Made by a program: the position numbers and the translations under genes | NCBI GenBank assembly: GCA_031415055.1 | Contig: JANOQZ010000006.1 | Span: 151,065 to 215,064, forward strand | Reading direction: 5' to 3' | DNA length: 64,000 nt | From: JANMOK01 sp031415055 | GTDB taxonomy: Bacteria; Pseudomonadota; Alphaproteobacteria; Rhodobacterales; Rhodobacteraceae | Shown here: piece after piece, positions 52,424 to 61,837 of the stretch | How the letters are laid out: the number at the start of each line of letters is the position of its first letter | How positions within the stretch are numbered: position 1 is the first letter of the stretch | The notes under the pieces: model-generated | Database searches by the model: none | What the model was told of the DNA's origin: nothing | Seen by the model: the letters and a program-made list of their open reading frames with translations, nothing else

Positions 52424-54327
52424 CAGAACGCCTGCCCGATGCCGATATAGACGGCATACCCCGCATTCGCTTTGATCGGCACCGCCAAATCCACCCGCAA
52501 CGGCCCCAATCCGGTGAAATAGCGCAAGCCAACACCCGCGCCCGCCAAAAACCGCTCGCCGCCATTGGGAAAGCGATCGGGCCCGACCAGACCGGCGTCA
52601 AAAAAGCCGACGACACCAAACTTGGCCGACACTTTCGCCCGCAGTTCCAGCGAAGTCTCCACCAGTGACAATCCGCCCACCGGATCACCCGCCAAGACAC
52701 CTGCGCCCACGCTTTGGTAGCCGTACCCCCGTATCGACCCGCCACCACCGGCGAAAAACAACCGGTCCGGCGGCACATCCGCCGCGTCGGGCCCAATCAC
52801 CGAGCCAAACTTTGCCCGCCCCGCCACAACAAACTTCGCCGCCTCGTCCAAGGCAAAATACGCCCGTCCCTCAGCCAAAACCGAAATCCCGTTACCGCCG
52901 CTTTCCAACACCTGATAGGGCGATACTTCGGCCGACAAATAATACCCTCGCGTCGCATTCAACGCATCATCGCGCGTGTTCAACGTCGCCGCCGTCGTCA
53001 AACTGGCAATGGTGATTTCTTCAACCGCAACGCCAGTGGTGAAACGCGAGCGTTCCAAGTCGCCAAAGATCGAGAAACTGAAAAGATCCGAAAAAACATG
53101 TGATAGGCCAATACTCAAGGCCAAACTGTCATCCTCATAGCCCGCCAGATTCAAGTGATGCAATTCGCCCGAAATTTTGAAATCGGTATCGGGTTCAATC
53201 ACGCCGGGCACCGTCAAAGACGCTGCCAGAACATAGTCATAGCGGTCAAAAGCATAGATGCCATCGATGCCGCCAATCGACCCATCGATGCGCAATTGCT
53301 CGGCCCGGCCAAACAGATTGTGATGCAGCCAAAACCCCTCCAAAGCCAGCCCGTCGGTGCTGGAAAAGGTTGCACCAAAACCAAATCGCCGCGGCAGCCT
53401 ATCCTGCAAGGCAATCGTCACCGGCAAAATGTCGCCGTCGACCAATTCGCCTTCAACAATGCGAACCGAGCCAAACACACCCAACCGCGCCAAACGTTTT
53501 TGCGCTTGCTCCAACACATCAGGGTCAAAGCGCGAACCTTCGGGAATATCCGCCATGTAACGAATGAAGTCTCCGTCCACCGCCTTCGACCCTTCGCTGT
53601 TGGTCAGACCAAAGCGCACTTTCGGCCCCGGATCGAACGCCAAAGTTACATCCAAGACACTGGTCGCATGATCCGCCACCACGTCCTGCCCAGCTAAACC
53701 AGCTTTTGCAAAACCGCGTTGCCGCCAAGCGGCGATTGTCGCACCGGCAACAATCTCCAGCACCGAACTGCGGGCCGGTAACCCGCTGGCAAAGCCAAAA
53801 TCTGTGCTTTGAATGGCAGGATTTTGCACATTCAAACGGCCGAAATTGAATATTTTTCCCGGATCAACTTGCACAGTTACCAACACATTGGCCGGAAAAT
53901 CGGCGAACAAAGAAATCCCGCTAACCTCTTGCCCTGCCACGCGAATTTCAATTGAGCCACCGTAGTACCCGGCCCGATACAACGCTGCCAAGATCGCCGA
54001 ATAATCCGCCCGCGCCTTGGCGATTAACCCCGCCGACCCTGCAGCGGGCTCGTCCCGGTCTTGCCACAGTCCCGATGCCCCGCGCAGCCGATCCCGCAAG
54101 GCAATAGCGCCTGCCACTTTGAAATCCATTTTGTAAGTTTGCGGGTCAAGCACTTCAATCTTTTGTGCCGCGTTATCTTCAAAAAACCGGAAGCCAAACA
54201 ATTCAAACGCATTTGCCGGGCCAAAATATGCCGAAACGGTCAGTATAACCGCGATTGCGCCATAATATTGCCGATGGATTTTCAACAGATTTCTGCCCCA
54301 ACCTTCCGCAACTCTGCGCCCTCGCAT
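52423..54327 (-). CDS. tamA: Translocation and assembly module subunit TamA (BamA/Omp85 family)
   Basis: A 634-residue Omp85 protein. A signal peptide of about 40 residues ends near GPANA; POTRA domains cover about 75-290, and a 16-strand barrel follows, with the family motif FFAGGGGSIRGYGYQSVG and a terminal aromatic (GIGQAF). The frame starts at ATG 54327; a later start near LLKIHRQYYGA would shorten the signal peptide. It pairs with tamB. Confidence 0.93.
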   Translation of the reverse strand: MRGRRVAEGWGRNLLKIHRQYYGAIAVILTVSAYFGPANAFELFGFRFFEDNAAQKIEVLDPQTYKMDFKVAGAIALRDRLRGASGLWQDRDEPAAGSAGLIAKARADYSAILAALYRAGYYGGSIEIRVAGQEVSGISLFADFPANVLVTVQVDPGKIFNFGRLNVQNPAIQSTDFGFASGLPARSSVLEIVAGATIAAWRQRGFAKAGLAGQDVVADHATSVLDVTLAFDPGPKVRFGLTNSEGSKAVDGDFIRYMADIPEGSRFDPDVLEQAQKRLARLGVFGSVRIVEGELVDGDILPVTIALQDRLPRRFGFGATFSSTDGLALEGFWLHHNLFGRAEQLRIDGSIGGIDGIYAFDRYDYVLAASLTVPGVIEPDTDFKISGELHHLNLAGYEDDSLALSIGLSHVFSDLFSFSIFGDLERSRFTTGVAVEEITIASLTTAATLNTRDDALNATRGYYLSAEVSPYQVLESGGNGISVLAEGRAYFALDEAAKFVVAGRAKFGSVIGPDAADVPPDRLFFAGGGGSIRGYGYQSVGAGVLAGDPVGGLSLVETSLELRAKVSAKFGVVGFFDAGLVGPDRFPNGGERFLAGAGVGLRYFTGLGPLRVDLAVPIKANAGYAVYIGIGQAF

Positions 54328-54396
54328 CGGATAAAACGCTAGCAGGTGACGGCAAGTTCCAAAAGTCGCAAATGCCCGATACGCGAAGATTGGCCG

Positions 54397-54852
54397 TTAC
54401 AATGGCAAGGCACTTGTGCTTTTGATCTCACCCATCGACAAGGCGCCCGTCACGTTGAAAATCGCCACTTCCTTGATCAAAGCCTGATAAAATTCGTCAT
54501 AGGCCCGCGCGTTTTTCACCCGCACTTTCAGGATATAATCAATGTCCCCCGCCAACCGATGCGCCTCCTGCACTTCGGGCCGGGTCAGTACCGCGTTCTG
54601 GAAACGCTTCAACCAATCCGCATCGTGTTGCGAGGTTTTGATCAGCACGAAAAAACAGGCATCAAACCCCAGCTTTTCCGCATCCAATATCGCCGACTGG
54701 CCCTTAATAATCCCCGCTTCGCGCATTTTACGTATCCGGTTCCACACCGGCGTCTTTGAAGCGCCCACATTTCGCGCGATTTCGTCCAACGGACGGTCCG
54801 AATCCTCTTGCAATTGCACAAGAATTTTCCGATCCAACTCATCTATCTGCAT
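54397..54852 (-). CDS. Lrp/AsnC-family transcriptional regulator
   Basis: A 151-residue Lrp-type protein. The N-terminal helix-turn-helix contains ELDRKILVQLQEDSDRPLDE and VGASKTPVWNRIRKM, and the C-terminal part is the RAM ligand domain (PEVQEAHRLAGDIDYILKV). ATG 54852 was chosen because family similarity starts MQIDELDRKIL. It is divergent from the cysG operon with 142 bp between, so it probably controls sulfur assimilation, possibly sensing a sulfur amino acid; this is inference. Confidence 0.92.
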   Translation of the reverse strand: MQIDELDRKILVQLQEDSDRPLDEIARNVGASKTPVWNRIRKMREAGIIKGQSAILDAEKLGFDACFFVLIKTSQHDADWLKRFQNAVLTRPEVQEAHRLAGDIDYILKVRVKNARAYDEFYQALIKEVAIFNVTGALSMGEIKSTSALPL

Positions 54853-54950
54853 GGAAATTCCCCAAACGGCGCCATATGAGCACAAAATTATAGCAAACAG
54901 CGAATAAGTTGAACCATTTTCTTATTTCCTCGCGCCCATAGGCAAAATAC

Positions 54951-54963
54951 AGAAAAATATTCT
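54951..54963. promoter_or_regulatory. Palindrome AGAA-AAATA-TTCT, candidate Lrp-type operator
   Basis: AGAAAAATATTCT is an AT-rich dyad in the intergenic region between the Lrp gene and cysG, directly before TCTATATAAC, which could be a -10 box for cysG. Lrp-family proteins bind such short AT-rich dyads. Function is inferred. Confidence 0.4.
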
Positions 54964-54994
54964 ATATAACAGGGCAACAGCAACCGGAACCCAA

Positions 54995-56392
54995 ATGCGT
55001 CATTTTCCTATCTTTGTTGATCTGCGCGGCAAAAGCGTTGTCGTTTCCGGGGCCGGTGAGGCAGCCGTCGCGAAACTGCGCCTGTTGCTCAAGACCCAAG
55101 CCACGATCATCGTCATCGGCCCCAATCCGGTTGCCCAAGTGCTGAACTGGGCACATGACGGGCTTTTGACCCTGCATATCCGCCCCTTCAACGACCGCGA
55201 CGCCGACGGCGCGACGCTGGTCTATGGTGCCAACGAAGACGCAACCGAGGATGCCCGCGCCCTCACCATCGCCAAAGCAGCCGGGGCGATGACCAACATC
55301 GTCGACAACCTTGACGACAGCGATTTCATCACCCCCGCCATTGTCGACCGCGACCCGGTGACGATTGCGATTGGCACCGAGGGCGCGGCTCCGGTACTGG
55401 CTCGTCAGATCAAAGCCGATCTCGAAGCAACCCTTTCGCCCACAATCGGCATCCTCACCCGCCTTGGCCAAGCTTTCCGCCCCACTGCCAACACCTTGCC
55501 GCACGGCCTGATCCGCCGCGCATTCTGGAGCCGGTTTTACTTACACACCGGCCCAATCGCCTTGGCCAGCGGTGGCGAAGAAGCCGTCCAGAATGAACTG
55601 AATCGCCTGTTGGAAGAAACCAAAACCCACACGCCAAAGCCCGGTTTTGTCCATATCGTCGGCGCTGGCCCCGGTGACCCGGAACTCCTCACCCTGAAAG
55701 CCCGCCGCCTGCTGCACCAAGCCGACGTTGTTATCCATGATCGTCTGGTTCCCGCCGAAATCCTCGAACTTGCCCGCCGGGAAGCGCATATCGTGGAAAC
55801 TGGCAAACAAGGCTTCGGTGCCGCGTGGAAGCAATCAGACATCAACGCTCTGCTGGTGTCATCCGCCCAGAACGGAGCGCAGGTCGTCCGCCTGAAATCC
55901 GGCGATCCGGCGATTTTCGCGCGGCTCGACGAGGAAATGGACGCGCTCGACGCCGCGGGCATCGGCTTTGCCCTCGTTCCCGGCATCACCGCCGCCTCCG
56001 CCGCCGCCGCCTCGCTTAACGTCTCGCTCACCCAGCGTGGTCGCAATTCCTCGCTGCGTCTGTTGACCGGGCACGATATCGACGGTTTCGCCGAACACGA
56101 TTGGAAATCCCTCGCCAAACCGGGTGCCGTCGCCGCCATTTACATGGGCGCACAAGCTGCATCTTTCCTGCGTGGCCGCCTGCTCATCCACGGTGCTGCC
56201 GAATCCACCCCGATCACCGCTATCGAAAACGCCTCGCGGCCCGACCAGCGCATTCTGACTTGCGACCTCATCGACCTGCCGGAAACGCTTGCCGAAGCCC
56301 ACCTAACTGGCCCTGTCCTGCTGTTCCTTGGCCTCGCCCCCCGTTCCGCCGCCGCACTAGCAACCGACCTAGACCTGAGCGAGGCGCTTTAA
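54995..56392 (+). CDS. cysG: Siroheme synthase (multifunctional CysG)
   Basis: A 465-residue CysG. The N-terminal third is the NAD-dependent precorrin-2 dehydrogenase/ferrochelatase (VVVSGAGEAAVAKLRLLL). The C-terminal part is uroporphyrinogen-III methyltransferase, with VGAGPGDPELLTLKARRLL and PGITAASAAAASLNVSLTQRG. It makes siroheme for the sulfite reductase encoded next but one. It is the first gene of the operon and overlaps the next start by one base (TAATG). Confidence 0.95.
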   Translation: MRHFPIFVDLRGKSVVVSGAGEAAVAKLRLLLKTQATIIVIGPNPVAQVLNWAHDGLLTLHIRPFNDRDADGATLVYGANEDATEDARALTIAKAAGAMTNIVDNLDDSDFITPAIVDRDPVTIAIGTEGAAPVLARQIKADLEATLSPTIGILTRLGQAFRPTANTLPHGLIRRAFWSRFYLHTGPIALASGGEEAVQNELNRLLEETKTHTPKPGFVHIVGAGPGDPELLTLKARRLLHQADVVIHDRLVPAEILELARREAHIVETGKQGFGAAWKQSDINALLVSSAQNGAQVVRLKSGDPAIFARLDEEMDALDAAGIGFALVPGITAASAAAASLNVSLTQRGRNSSLRLLTGHDIDGFAEHDWKSLAKPGAVAAIYMGAQAASFLRGRLLIHGAAESTPITAIENASRPDQRILTCDLIDLPETLAEAHLTGPVLLFLGLAPRSAAALATDLDLSEAL

Positions 56393-56697
56393 TGGCTCGC
56401 GCATTCATCCCGCAAATCGCCACCGGCAACGACCTTTTTCAGGGCGACGTCGTCTATTTCACCGCCAAAGGTGACTGGTCACGACACCACGCCGACAGCG
56501 CGGTGGCTAACACCGAAGAATCCGCCGCAGCTCTCCTGACCAAAGCCAACAAATTCCCCAATGCCGTCGTCGGCGTCTATCTTGCCGATGTTGGCTTCGA
56601 CGCCAAAGGCGACCCAATTCCCACCCATTTCCGCGAAGAATTCCGCACCCGTGGCCCGTCAAACTATCTGACCCACGGCAAACAGGCCGAGGGCTGA
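56392..56697 (+). CDS. DUF2849 protein in the sulfite reductase operon
   Basis: A 101-residue soluble protein of DUF2849 type (VVYFTAKGDWSRHHADSAVA). It is squeezed between cysG and the reductase gene with 1 base of overlap before it and 1 base of gap after it, so it is clearly part of the unit. No cysteine and no known motif. A helper role in siroheme delivery or in reductase assembly is a guess. Confidence 0.82.
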   Translation: MARAFIPQIATGNDLFQGDVVYFTAKGDWSRHHADSAVANTEESAAALLTKANKFPNAVVGVYLADVGFDAKGDPIPTHFREEFRTRGPSNYLTHGKQAEG

Positions 56698-56698
56698 G

Positions 56699-58363
56699 AT
56701 GTATTCCTATTCCGATTTTGACAATGCTTTCGTCCGCAATCGCGTCGAAGAATTTCGCGGCCAGGTCGAACGTCGCATCACCGGTGCCCTGTCGGAAGAC
56801 GAATTCCGCCCGCTGCGCCTGATGAACGGCCTCTATCTGCAACTGCACGCCTATATGCTGCGCGTCGCCATCCCCTATGGCACTCTCAACTCACGCCAAA
56901 TGAACCAACTGGCCTATATTGCCGAGACGTTTGACAAGGGTTACGGCCATTTCACCACTCGCCAGAACATCCAATACAACTGGCCGATCCTGAAAGACGT
57001 GCCCGACATTCTGTCGGCTTTGGCCGACGTGGAAATGCACGCGATCCAGACCTCGGGCAACTGCATCCGCAACGTCACCGCCGACCATTTCGCTGGTGCG
57101 GCGGCGGACGAGATCGAAGACCCGCGCCCGACCGCCGAACTGGTGCGCCAATGGTCCACCGACCACCCCGAATTCCAATTCCTGCCGCGCAAATTCAAGG
57201 TCGCGGTCACCGGTTCGCCAAACGACCGCGCCGTCACCAAGGCCCACGATATCGGCCTGCGCATGCTGCGCGACGCCCTTGGTAACCCTGGTTACGAAGT
57301 CATCGTCGGTGGCGGCCTTGGCCGCACCCCGATGATCGGCAAAGTCGTGCGCGATTTCCTGCCCAAAGACGACTTGCTGCCCTACTTGGAAGCGATCCTG
57401 CAGGTCTACAACCTCAACGGTCGCCGCGATAACAAATACAAAGCCCGTATAAAAATACTCGTCCACGAAACCGGCTTGGACGAAATCAAATCGATGGTCG
57501 AGGAAGCGTTCGAAGAACAACGCAAATCCTTCGTCGCCCCCAACGCGCAACTGGTCAAAGACATCTGGGCCGCTTTCGCCGAGCCCGACTACGAAACCGC
57601 CCCGGTTGAAGACACCCCGATCCTCAACCCGGCCTTCCGCTCGTGGCTCGACACCAACATCGCCACCCATAAAAACCCGGCCTATGCCATCATCACTGTT
57701 TCGCTCAAACCCATCGGCGGCACGCCGGGCGATGCAACCGCCGAACAGATGCGCGTGCTGGCCAATCTGGCGCAAGCCTATGGCCATGACGAATTGCGCA
57801 TCAGCCACGAACAAAACGTCATCCTGCCGCATGTGCATCGCAACCATCTTAAGGAAATCTTCACAATCCTTAACCAGCACGGCCTTGCCACCGCCAATAT
57901 TGGCCTGATTTCCGACATAATTGCCTGCCCAGGTATGGATTACTGCGCCTTGGCCACCGCCCGCGCCATCCCGGTTGCCCAACAGATTTCGCAGGTTTTC
58001 CAAGACCTTGACCGCCAACGCGACATCGGCCCGCTCAAAATCAAGATATCCGGCTGCATCAACGCCTGCGGTCATCATCACGTCGGCCACATCGGCATTC
58101 TTGGCCTCGATAAAGCCGGAATCGAGAACTATCAATTAACCATCGGTGGGGATGGGACTGAAACTGCGACCATAGGCGAACGCGCCGGTCCGGGTTTCGC
58201 CTATGATGAAATCGTCCCCGCGGTAGAACGTCTGATCGCCGCGTATCTGGAAGCGCGTAACGATGTCGACGAAACGTTCCTTGAGTGCTATCGCCGAATT
58301 GGCATGGATCCATTCAAATCAGCGCTCTATCCGGCTGAAACGGCGGCATATCATGCTGCATAG
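56699..58363 (+). CDS. cysI: Siroheme-dependent nitrite/sulfite reductase
   Basis: A 554-residue single-chain reductase of the CysI/NirA family, turning sulfite into sulfide with six electrons. The siroheme-4Fe4S ligands are C-x5-C (ACPGMDYCALA) and C-x3-C (SGCINACGHHH). No flavoprotein CysJ is present, and a ferredoxin-NADP reductase ends the operon, so ferredoxin is the probable electron donor. Nitrite as substrate cannot be excluded by motif, but cysH next door points to sulfite. Confidence 0.92.
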   Translation: MYSYSDFDNAFVRNRVEEFRGQVERRITGALSEDEFRPLRLMNGLYLQLHAYMLRVAIPYGTLNSRQMNQLAYIAETFDKGYGHFTTRQNIQYNWPILKDVPDILSALADVEMHAIQTSGNCIRNVTADHFAGAAADEIEDPRPTAELVRQWSTDHPEFQFLPRKFKVAVTGSPNDRAVTKAHDIGLRMLRDALGNPGYEVIVGGGLGRTPMIGKVVRDFLPKDDLLPYLEAILQVYNLNGRRDNKYKARIKILVHETGLDEIKSMVEEAFEEQRKSFVAPNAQLVKDIWAAFAEPDYETAPVEDTPILNPAFRSWLDTNIATHKNPAYAIITVSLKPIGGTPGDATAEQMRVLANLAQAYGHDELRISHEQNVILPHVHRNHLKEIFTILNQHGLATANIGLISDIIACPGMDYCALATARAIPVAQQISQVFQDLDRQRDIGPLKIKISGCINACGHHHVGHIGILGLDKAGIENYQLTIGGDGTETATIGERAGPGFAYDEIVPAVERLIAAYLEARNDVDETFLECYRRIGMDPFKSALYPAETAAYHAA

Positions 58364-59120
58364 TTTCTCCGATACCGTCGAGCCTCCAAAGGACCGCAAC
58401 CTGATCGTTCTGGTCGAGCTGCTGAACCGCCATTACGCCGACAAGACCGCGCATGAAGTGCTGAACGACGTGATGAACGTCTATTTCAAAGGCAAGATCA
58501 CGCTGGTGTCCTCCTTCGGTGCCGAGGCTGCGGTCTTGCTGCACATGGCCTCGCGGGTCGATGCCACCATGCCGGTTTTGCTGGTTGATACGCTGATGCT
58601 GTTCCAAGAAACGCTGGACTATCAGCGCGACCTGTCGGAACTTTTCGGCCTGACCGACGTGCGTCGCATCACGCCCGACCCAGAAGTTCTGGGCAAACGC
58701 GACCGTTTCGATGCCCTACACATGTCCGACCCAGACACCTGCTGCGACATCCGCAAAGTGCAGCCTTTGGCGCAGGCTTTGTTGCCGTTCGATGCAGTGA
58801 TATCCGGTCGCAAACGCTATCAGGCCTCAACCCGCAAATCGCTGTCGTTGTTCGAACTCGATGACGTCGGCCAAATCCGCGTCAATCCGCTGGCTTATTG
58901 GGACGCGCCGATGTTGCGCGACTATGTGATCGAACACAAACTGCCGCTGCATCCGCTGGTGGCTAAGGGCTATCCGTCGATCGGTTGCAAGCCTTGCACC
59001 AGCGCCGTGGCTGAGGGCGAAGATTCCCGCGCCGGTCGTTGGCGTGGCACGGAAAAGGTCGAATGCGGCATTCATTTCGGCACCGCAGGTGCGGTTCGAC
59101 ATCAGGTCGTGGGGGTCTGA
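58353..59120 (+). CDS. cysH: APS-type adenylyl-sulfate reductase
   Basis: A 255-residue thiol-dependent reductase. It has paired cysteines DTCCDIRKV and GCKPCTSAV that bind a 4Fe-4S cluster, and the catalytic ECGIH near the C-terminus. This four-cysteine set is diagnostic of enzymes using APS, unlike E. coli CysH which uses PAPS and lacks it. ATG 58353 overlaps the reductase end by 11 bases. Confidence 0.93.
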   Translation: MLHSFSDTVEPPKDRNLIVLVELLNRHYADKTAHEVLNDVMNVYFKGKITLVSSFGAEAAVLLHMASRVDATMPVLLVDTLMLFQETLDYQRDLSELFGLTDVRRITPDPEVLGKRDRFDALHMSDPDTCCDIRKVQPLAQALLPFDAVISGRKRYQASTRKSLSLFELDDVGQIRVNPLAYWDAPMLRDYVIEHKLPLHPLVAKGYPSIGCKPCTSAVAEGEDSRAGRWRGTEKVECGIHFGTAGAVRHQVVGV

Positions 59121-59121
59121 A

Positions 59122-59550
59122 TTGACGAAACTCGTTACCCAAGCCGGGCTCGCGCCGGACGATTTTGCCGACGCGGGCCTAATCGTCGACTTTGATGAAT
59201 TGCCTTCGGGTTTGGGTGCACCGTTGCTGGGTGTCGATCTGCCAAACTACGTCAAAGCCGAAGCATTGGTGCCCTATTTCAACCGGCTGGCGCTGATCCG
59301 CATCGCCTTCCCGGCCATGGCCGACGGTCGCGGCTTCAGTATCGCTCGGCGGTTGCGGCAACTGGGCTACCACGGTCGGTTGCGTGCCGTCGGCCATATC
59401 ATCCCCGACCAGCTTCGCGCTGCCATGAGGGTCGGTTTTGACGAATTGGAAATCTCTGATGAGCAAGCCGCCCGCCAACCCGAAAGCCAATGGAAAGGCG
59501 TCAGACTGACCCCTTCCTATCAAAATCACGTCAAGGCCGACGCCAACTAG
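59122..59550 (+). CDS. DUF934 protein in the sulfite reductase operon
   Basis: A 142-residue DUF934 protein (YFNRLALIRIAFPAMADGRG, then ARRLRQLGYHGRLRAVGHII). DUF934 genes are regularly found with sulfite reductase and cysH. TTG 59122, one base past the cysH stop, is the only start that keeps the domain complete without running back into cysH. Function unknown; electron transfer or assembly are guesses. Confidence 0.85.
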   Translation: MTKLVTQAGLAPDDFADAGLIVDFDELPSGLGAPLLGVDLPNYVKAEALVPYFNRLALIRIAFPAMADGRGFSIARRLRQLGYHGRLRAVGHIIPDQLRAAMRVGFDELEISDEQAARQPESQWKGVRLTPSYQNHVKADAN

Positions 59551-59569
59551 CTAATTTCGTGGGGAAATT

Positions 59570-60373
59570 ATGAATATAGCCGCCACGGCGCAAGCCGCGA
59601 CCCTGTTGCCTGACGCCCAGATCGTCACCGAGGTCACCCATTATACCGACCGCTTGTTCTCTTTTCGCGTTACGCGGCCTACTTCGCTGCGCTTCCGCTC
59701 AGGTGAATTCGTCATGATCGGCCTGCCCGGCGACGGCGGCAAACCGATCCTACGCGCCTATTCCATCGCCTCACCGGCATGGGACGAAACCTTGCAATTC
59801 TACTCGATCAAGGTTCAAGATGGCCCGCTGACCTCGCGCCTGCAAAAGATCGTCCCCGGCGATCAGGTCATCCTGCGCCCCAAACCGGTTGGTACGCTCG
59901 TCCTCGACGCACTCCTCCCTGGCAAACGCCTGTGGATGGTCGCCACCGGCACCGGTATCGCGCCGTTCGCATCGCTGCTGCGCGAACCCGACGTCTGGGC
60001 CAGCTACGATTCTGTCATCCTCACCCACACCTGCCGCCTGACCGCCGAGCTGGCCTTCGGGCAAAACCTCATCACCGACCTGCCCAACGACCCATTGGTT
60101 GGCGAGGACATTGGCAATAAATTCACCTATTTCCCCACGATCACCCAACAACCTTTCGCACAGCAAGGTCGCGTAACCGACTGGCTGACATCAGGCCGCC
60201 TGCATGCTGAATTGAACATCCCCGCGCTAGACCTAAACACAGACCGCGTGATGATCTGCGGCTCCATCGGCCTCAACAAAGACATGAAACGCATCTGCGA
60301 GGCTGCTGGCCTAACCGAAGGCTCCAACGCCAGCCCCGGCCATTTCGTGGTGGAAAAGGCGTTTGTTGGTTAA
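59570..60373 (+). CDS. fpr: Ferredoxin-NADP reductase
   Basis: A 267-residue FAD enzyme. The flavin motif is RAYSIASPAWDETLQFYSIK, the NADP-binding region is MVATGTGIAPFASLLREP, and MICGSIGLNKDM closes the nucleotide site. As the last gene of the cys operon it presumably provides reduced ferredoxin for sulfite reduction. A terminator-like repeat follows the stop. Confidence 0.93.
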   Translation: MNIAATAQAATLLPDAQIVTEVTHYTDRLFSFRVTRPTSLRFRSGEFVMIGLPGDGGKPILRAYSIASPAWDETLQFYSIKVQDGPLTSRLQKIVPGDQVILRPKPVGTLVLDALLPGKRLWMVATGTGIAPFASLLREPDVWASYDSVILTHTCRLTAELAFGQNLITDLPNDPLVGEDIGNKFTYFPTITQQPFAQQGRVTDWLTSGRLHAELNIPALDLNTDRVMICGSIGLNKDMKRICEAAGLTEGSNASPGHFVVEKAFVG

Positions 60374-60392
60374 TTCAGAACGCCCCAAAATC

Positions 60393-60434
60393 CCCTCCCT
60401 CGCTTGCGGCGGAGGGTCAGGGCGGGGTCTTTTT
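60393..60434 (+). terminator. Terminator of the cys operon built on a dispersed repeat (copy 2)
   Basis: CCCTCC pairs with GGAGGG (60393-60416); GTCAGGGCGGGG then leads into TCTTTTT. The sequence is a near copy of 38990-39026. Twenty bases past the fpr stop, it should end the cys operon transcript. The remaining gap to xylA is AT-rich and holds nothing else I can name. Confidence 0.55.
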
Positions 60435-60527
60435 GCCTGAGAAAATTGGTTAATTTCAAGTTAATTTAATTTTTTATATCCAGCAATATCAATATATTAC
60501 ACGATCTGGCACGCGTGCGCGGAATCC

Positions 60528-61835
60528 TCAAACATACCGATTCACCACGTTCTCCAGATACTCCTGCCGCCCGCTGACCGGCTGCGGATTGATCCCGTCT
60601 TTAACCACCCGCTCGGCAATCGCCTCCAAACTGGACTCCGCCAACATCTTCTTCGCCAATGGGTCATCCCAACCGTGATAGCGCTGCTCCAGTGGCCCCG
60701 ACAAAACCTTGTCTGCCACCATCGCCACCGCCGCCTTGAACCCACGGGCACAACAATCCATGCCGCCAATATGGCCAATCAACAGATCCTGTGGATCCAA
60801 AGATTGCCGCCGCAATTTCGCATCGAAATTGGTGCCGCCGGTTTTGAACCCGCCATTCAGCAGCACCTGATAAAACGCCAATGCCATCTCCGGCACGTTG
60901 TTGGGAAACTGGTCGGTGTCCCAACCAGATTGATAATCGTTCCTGTTCATATCAATCGAACCAAACACTCCCAAAGCCCCCGCCAAGGCCAGCTCGTGCT
61001 CAAACGAATGCCCGGCCAAAATGGCGTGGCCTTGCTCGATATTCAGCTTCACTTCCTTTTCCAGCCCATAACGCTGCAAAAACCCGAAAACCGTCGCCAC
61101 GTCATAATCATACTGATGTTTCGCCGGTTCCTGCGGTTTCGGCTCAATCAGGATCGTGCCCTTAAAGCCGATCTTGTGCTTATATTCGACCACCATATGC
61201 AAGAACCGCGCCGCCTGATCCATCTCGCGTTTCAGGTTGGTATTGAGCAGCGTCTCATAGCCCTCACGACCGCCCCACAAAACATAATTCGCCCCACCCA
61301 AACGATGCGTTGCATCAAGGCAAGTCTTCACCGTGGCAGCGGCAAAGGCGAAAACATCGGGGTCGGGATTGGTCGCTGCCCCCGACATATAGCGGCGATG
61401 CGAAAACAGGTTGGCTGTGCCCCACAACAGCCCAACCCCGGTATCGGCCTGTTTTTTCTCGAAATGATCGACAATGGCGTTCAGGTTCTTGGTGTTCTCG
61501 GCAAAATCTTTGCCCTCAGGCCGCACATCGGCGTCGTGGAAACAATAAAACGGCACGCCAAGAGTGGCGAACATCTCAAAAGCCACTTCCGCCTTCAGCT
61601 TGGCCGCCTGCATGCTGTCGCTGAACCACGGGCGCAGGAAGGTCTGGCCACCGAACGGATCACCGCCTTGCCAGGCAAAAGAATGCCAATAGGCCACGGC
61701 AAAGCGCAAATGCTCTTCCATCCGCTTACCAGTGACAATTTCGTCCTTGTTATAGAACCGATAGGCCAAGGGATTATTGCTGTCTGGGCCTTCGTATTTG
61801 ATCGGGGCGATGTCGCCAAAAAAGCCAGTACTCAT
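60528..61835 (-). CDS. xylA: Xylose isomerase
   Basis: A 435-residue class II xylose isomerase converting D-xylose to D-xylulose. The catalytic His is in PFYCFHDADVRPEG, and the metal ligands are within IEPKPQEPAKHQYDYD and later Asp-rich loops. ATG 61835 (MSTGFFGDIAPIKYEGP) is preferred over TTG 61841. It lies two bases after xylB on the same mRNA. No xylR regulator or transporter is in view. Confidence 0.96.
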   Translation of the reverse strand: MSTGFFGDIAPIKYEGPDSNNPLAYRFYNKDEIVTGKRMEEHLRFAVAYWHSFAWQGGDPFGGQTFLRPWFSDSMQAAKLKAEVAFEMFATLGVPFYCFHDADVRPEGKDFAENTKNLNAIVDHFEKKQADTGVGLLWGTANLFSHRRYMSGAATNPDPDVFAFAAATVKTCLDATHRLGGANYVLWGGREGYETLLNTNLKREMDQAARFLHMVVEYKHKIGFKGTILIEPKPQEPAKHQYDYDVATVFGFLQRYGLEKEVKLNIEQGHAILAGHSFEHELALAGALGVFGSIDMNRNDYQSGWDTDQFPNNVPEMALAFYQVLLNGGFKTGGTNFDAKLRRQSLDPQDLLIGHIGGMDCCARGFKAAVAMVADKVLSGPLEQRYHGWDDPLAKKMLAESSLEAIAERVVKDGINPQPVSGRQEYLENVVNRYV

Positions 61836-61837
61836 GG

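Noticed and set aside
60450..60464. TTAA-TTTCAAG-TTAA, a second CtrA-like match
   Set aside because: It lies in an AT-rich gap between convergent genes (fpr and xylA ends), where no promoter is expected, so chance is the simplest reading.
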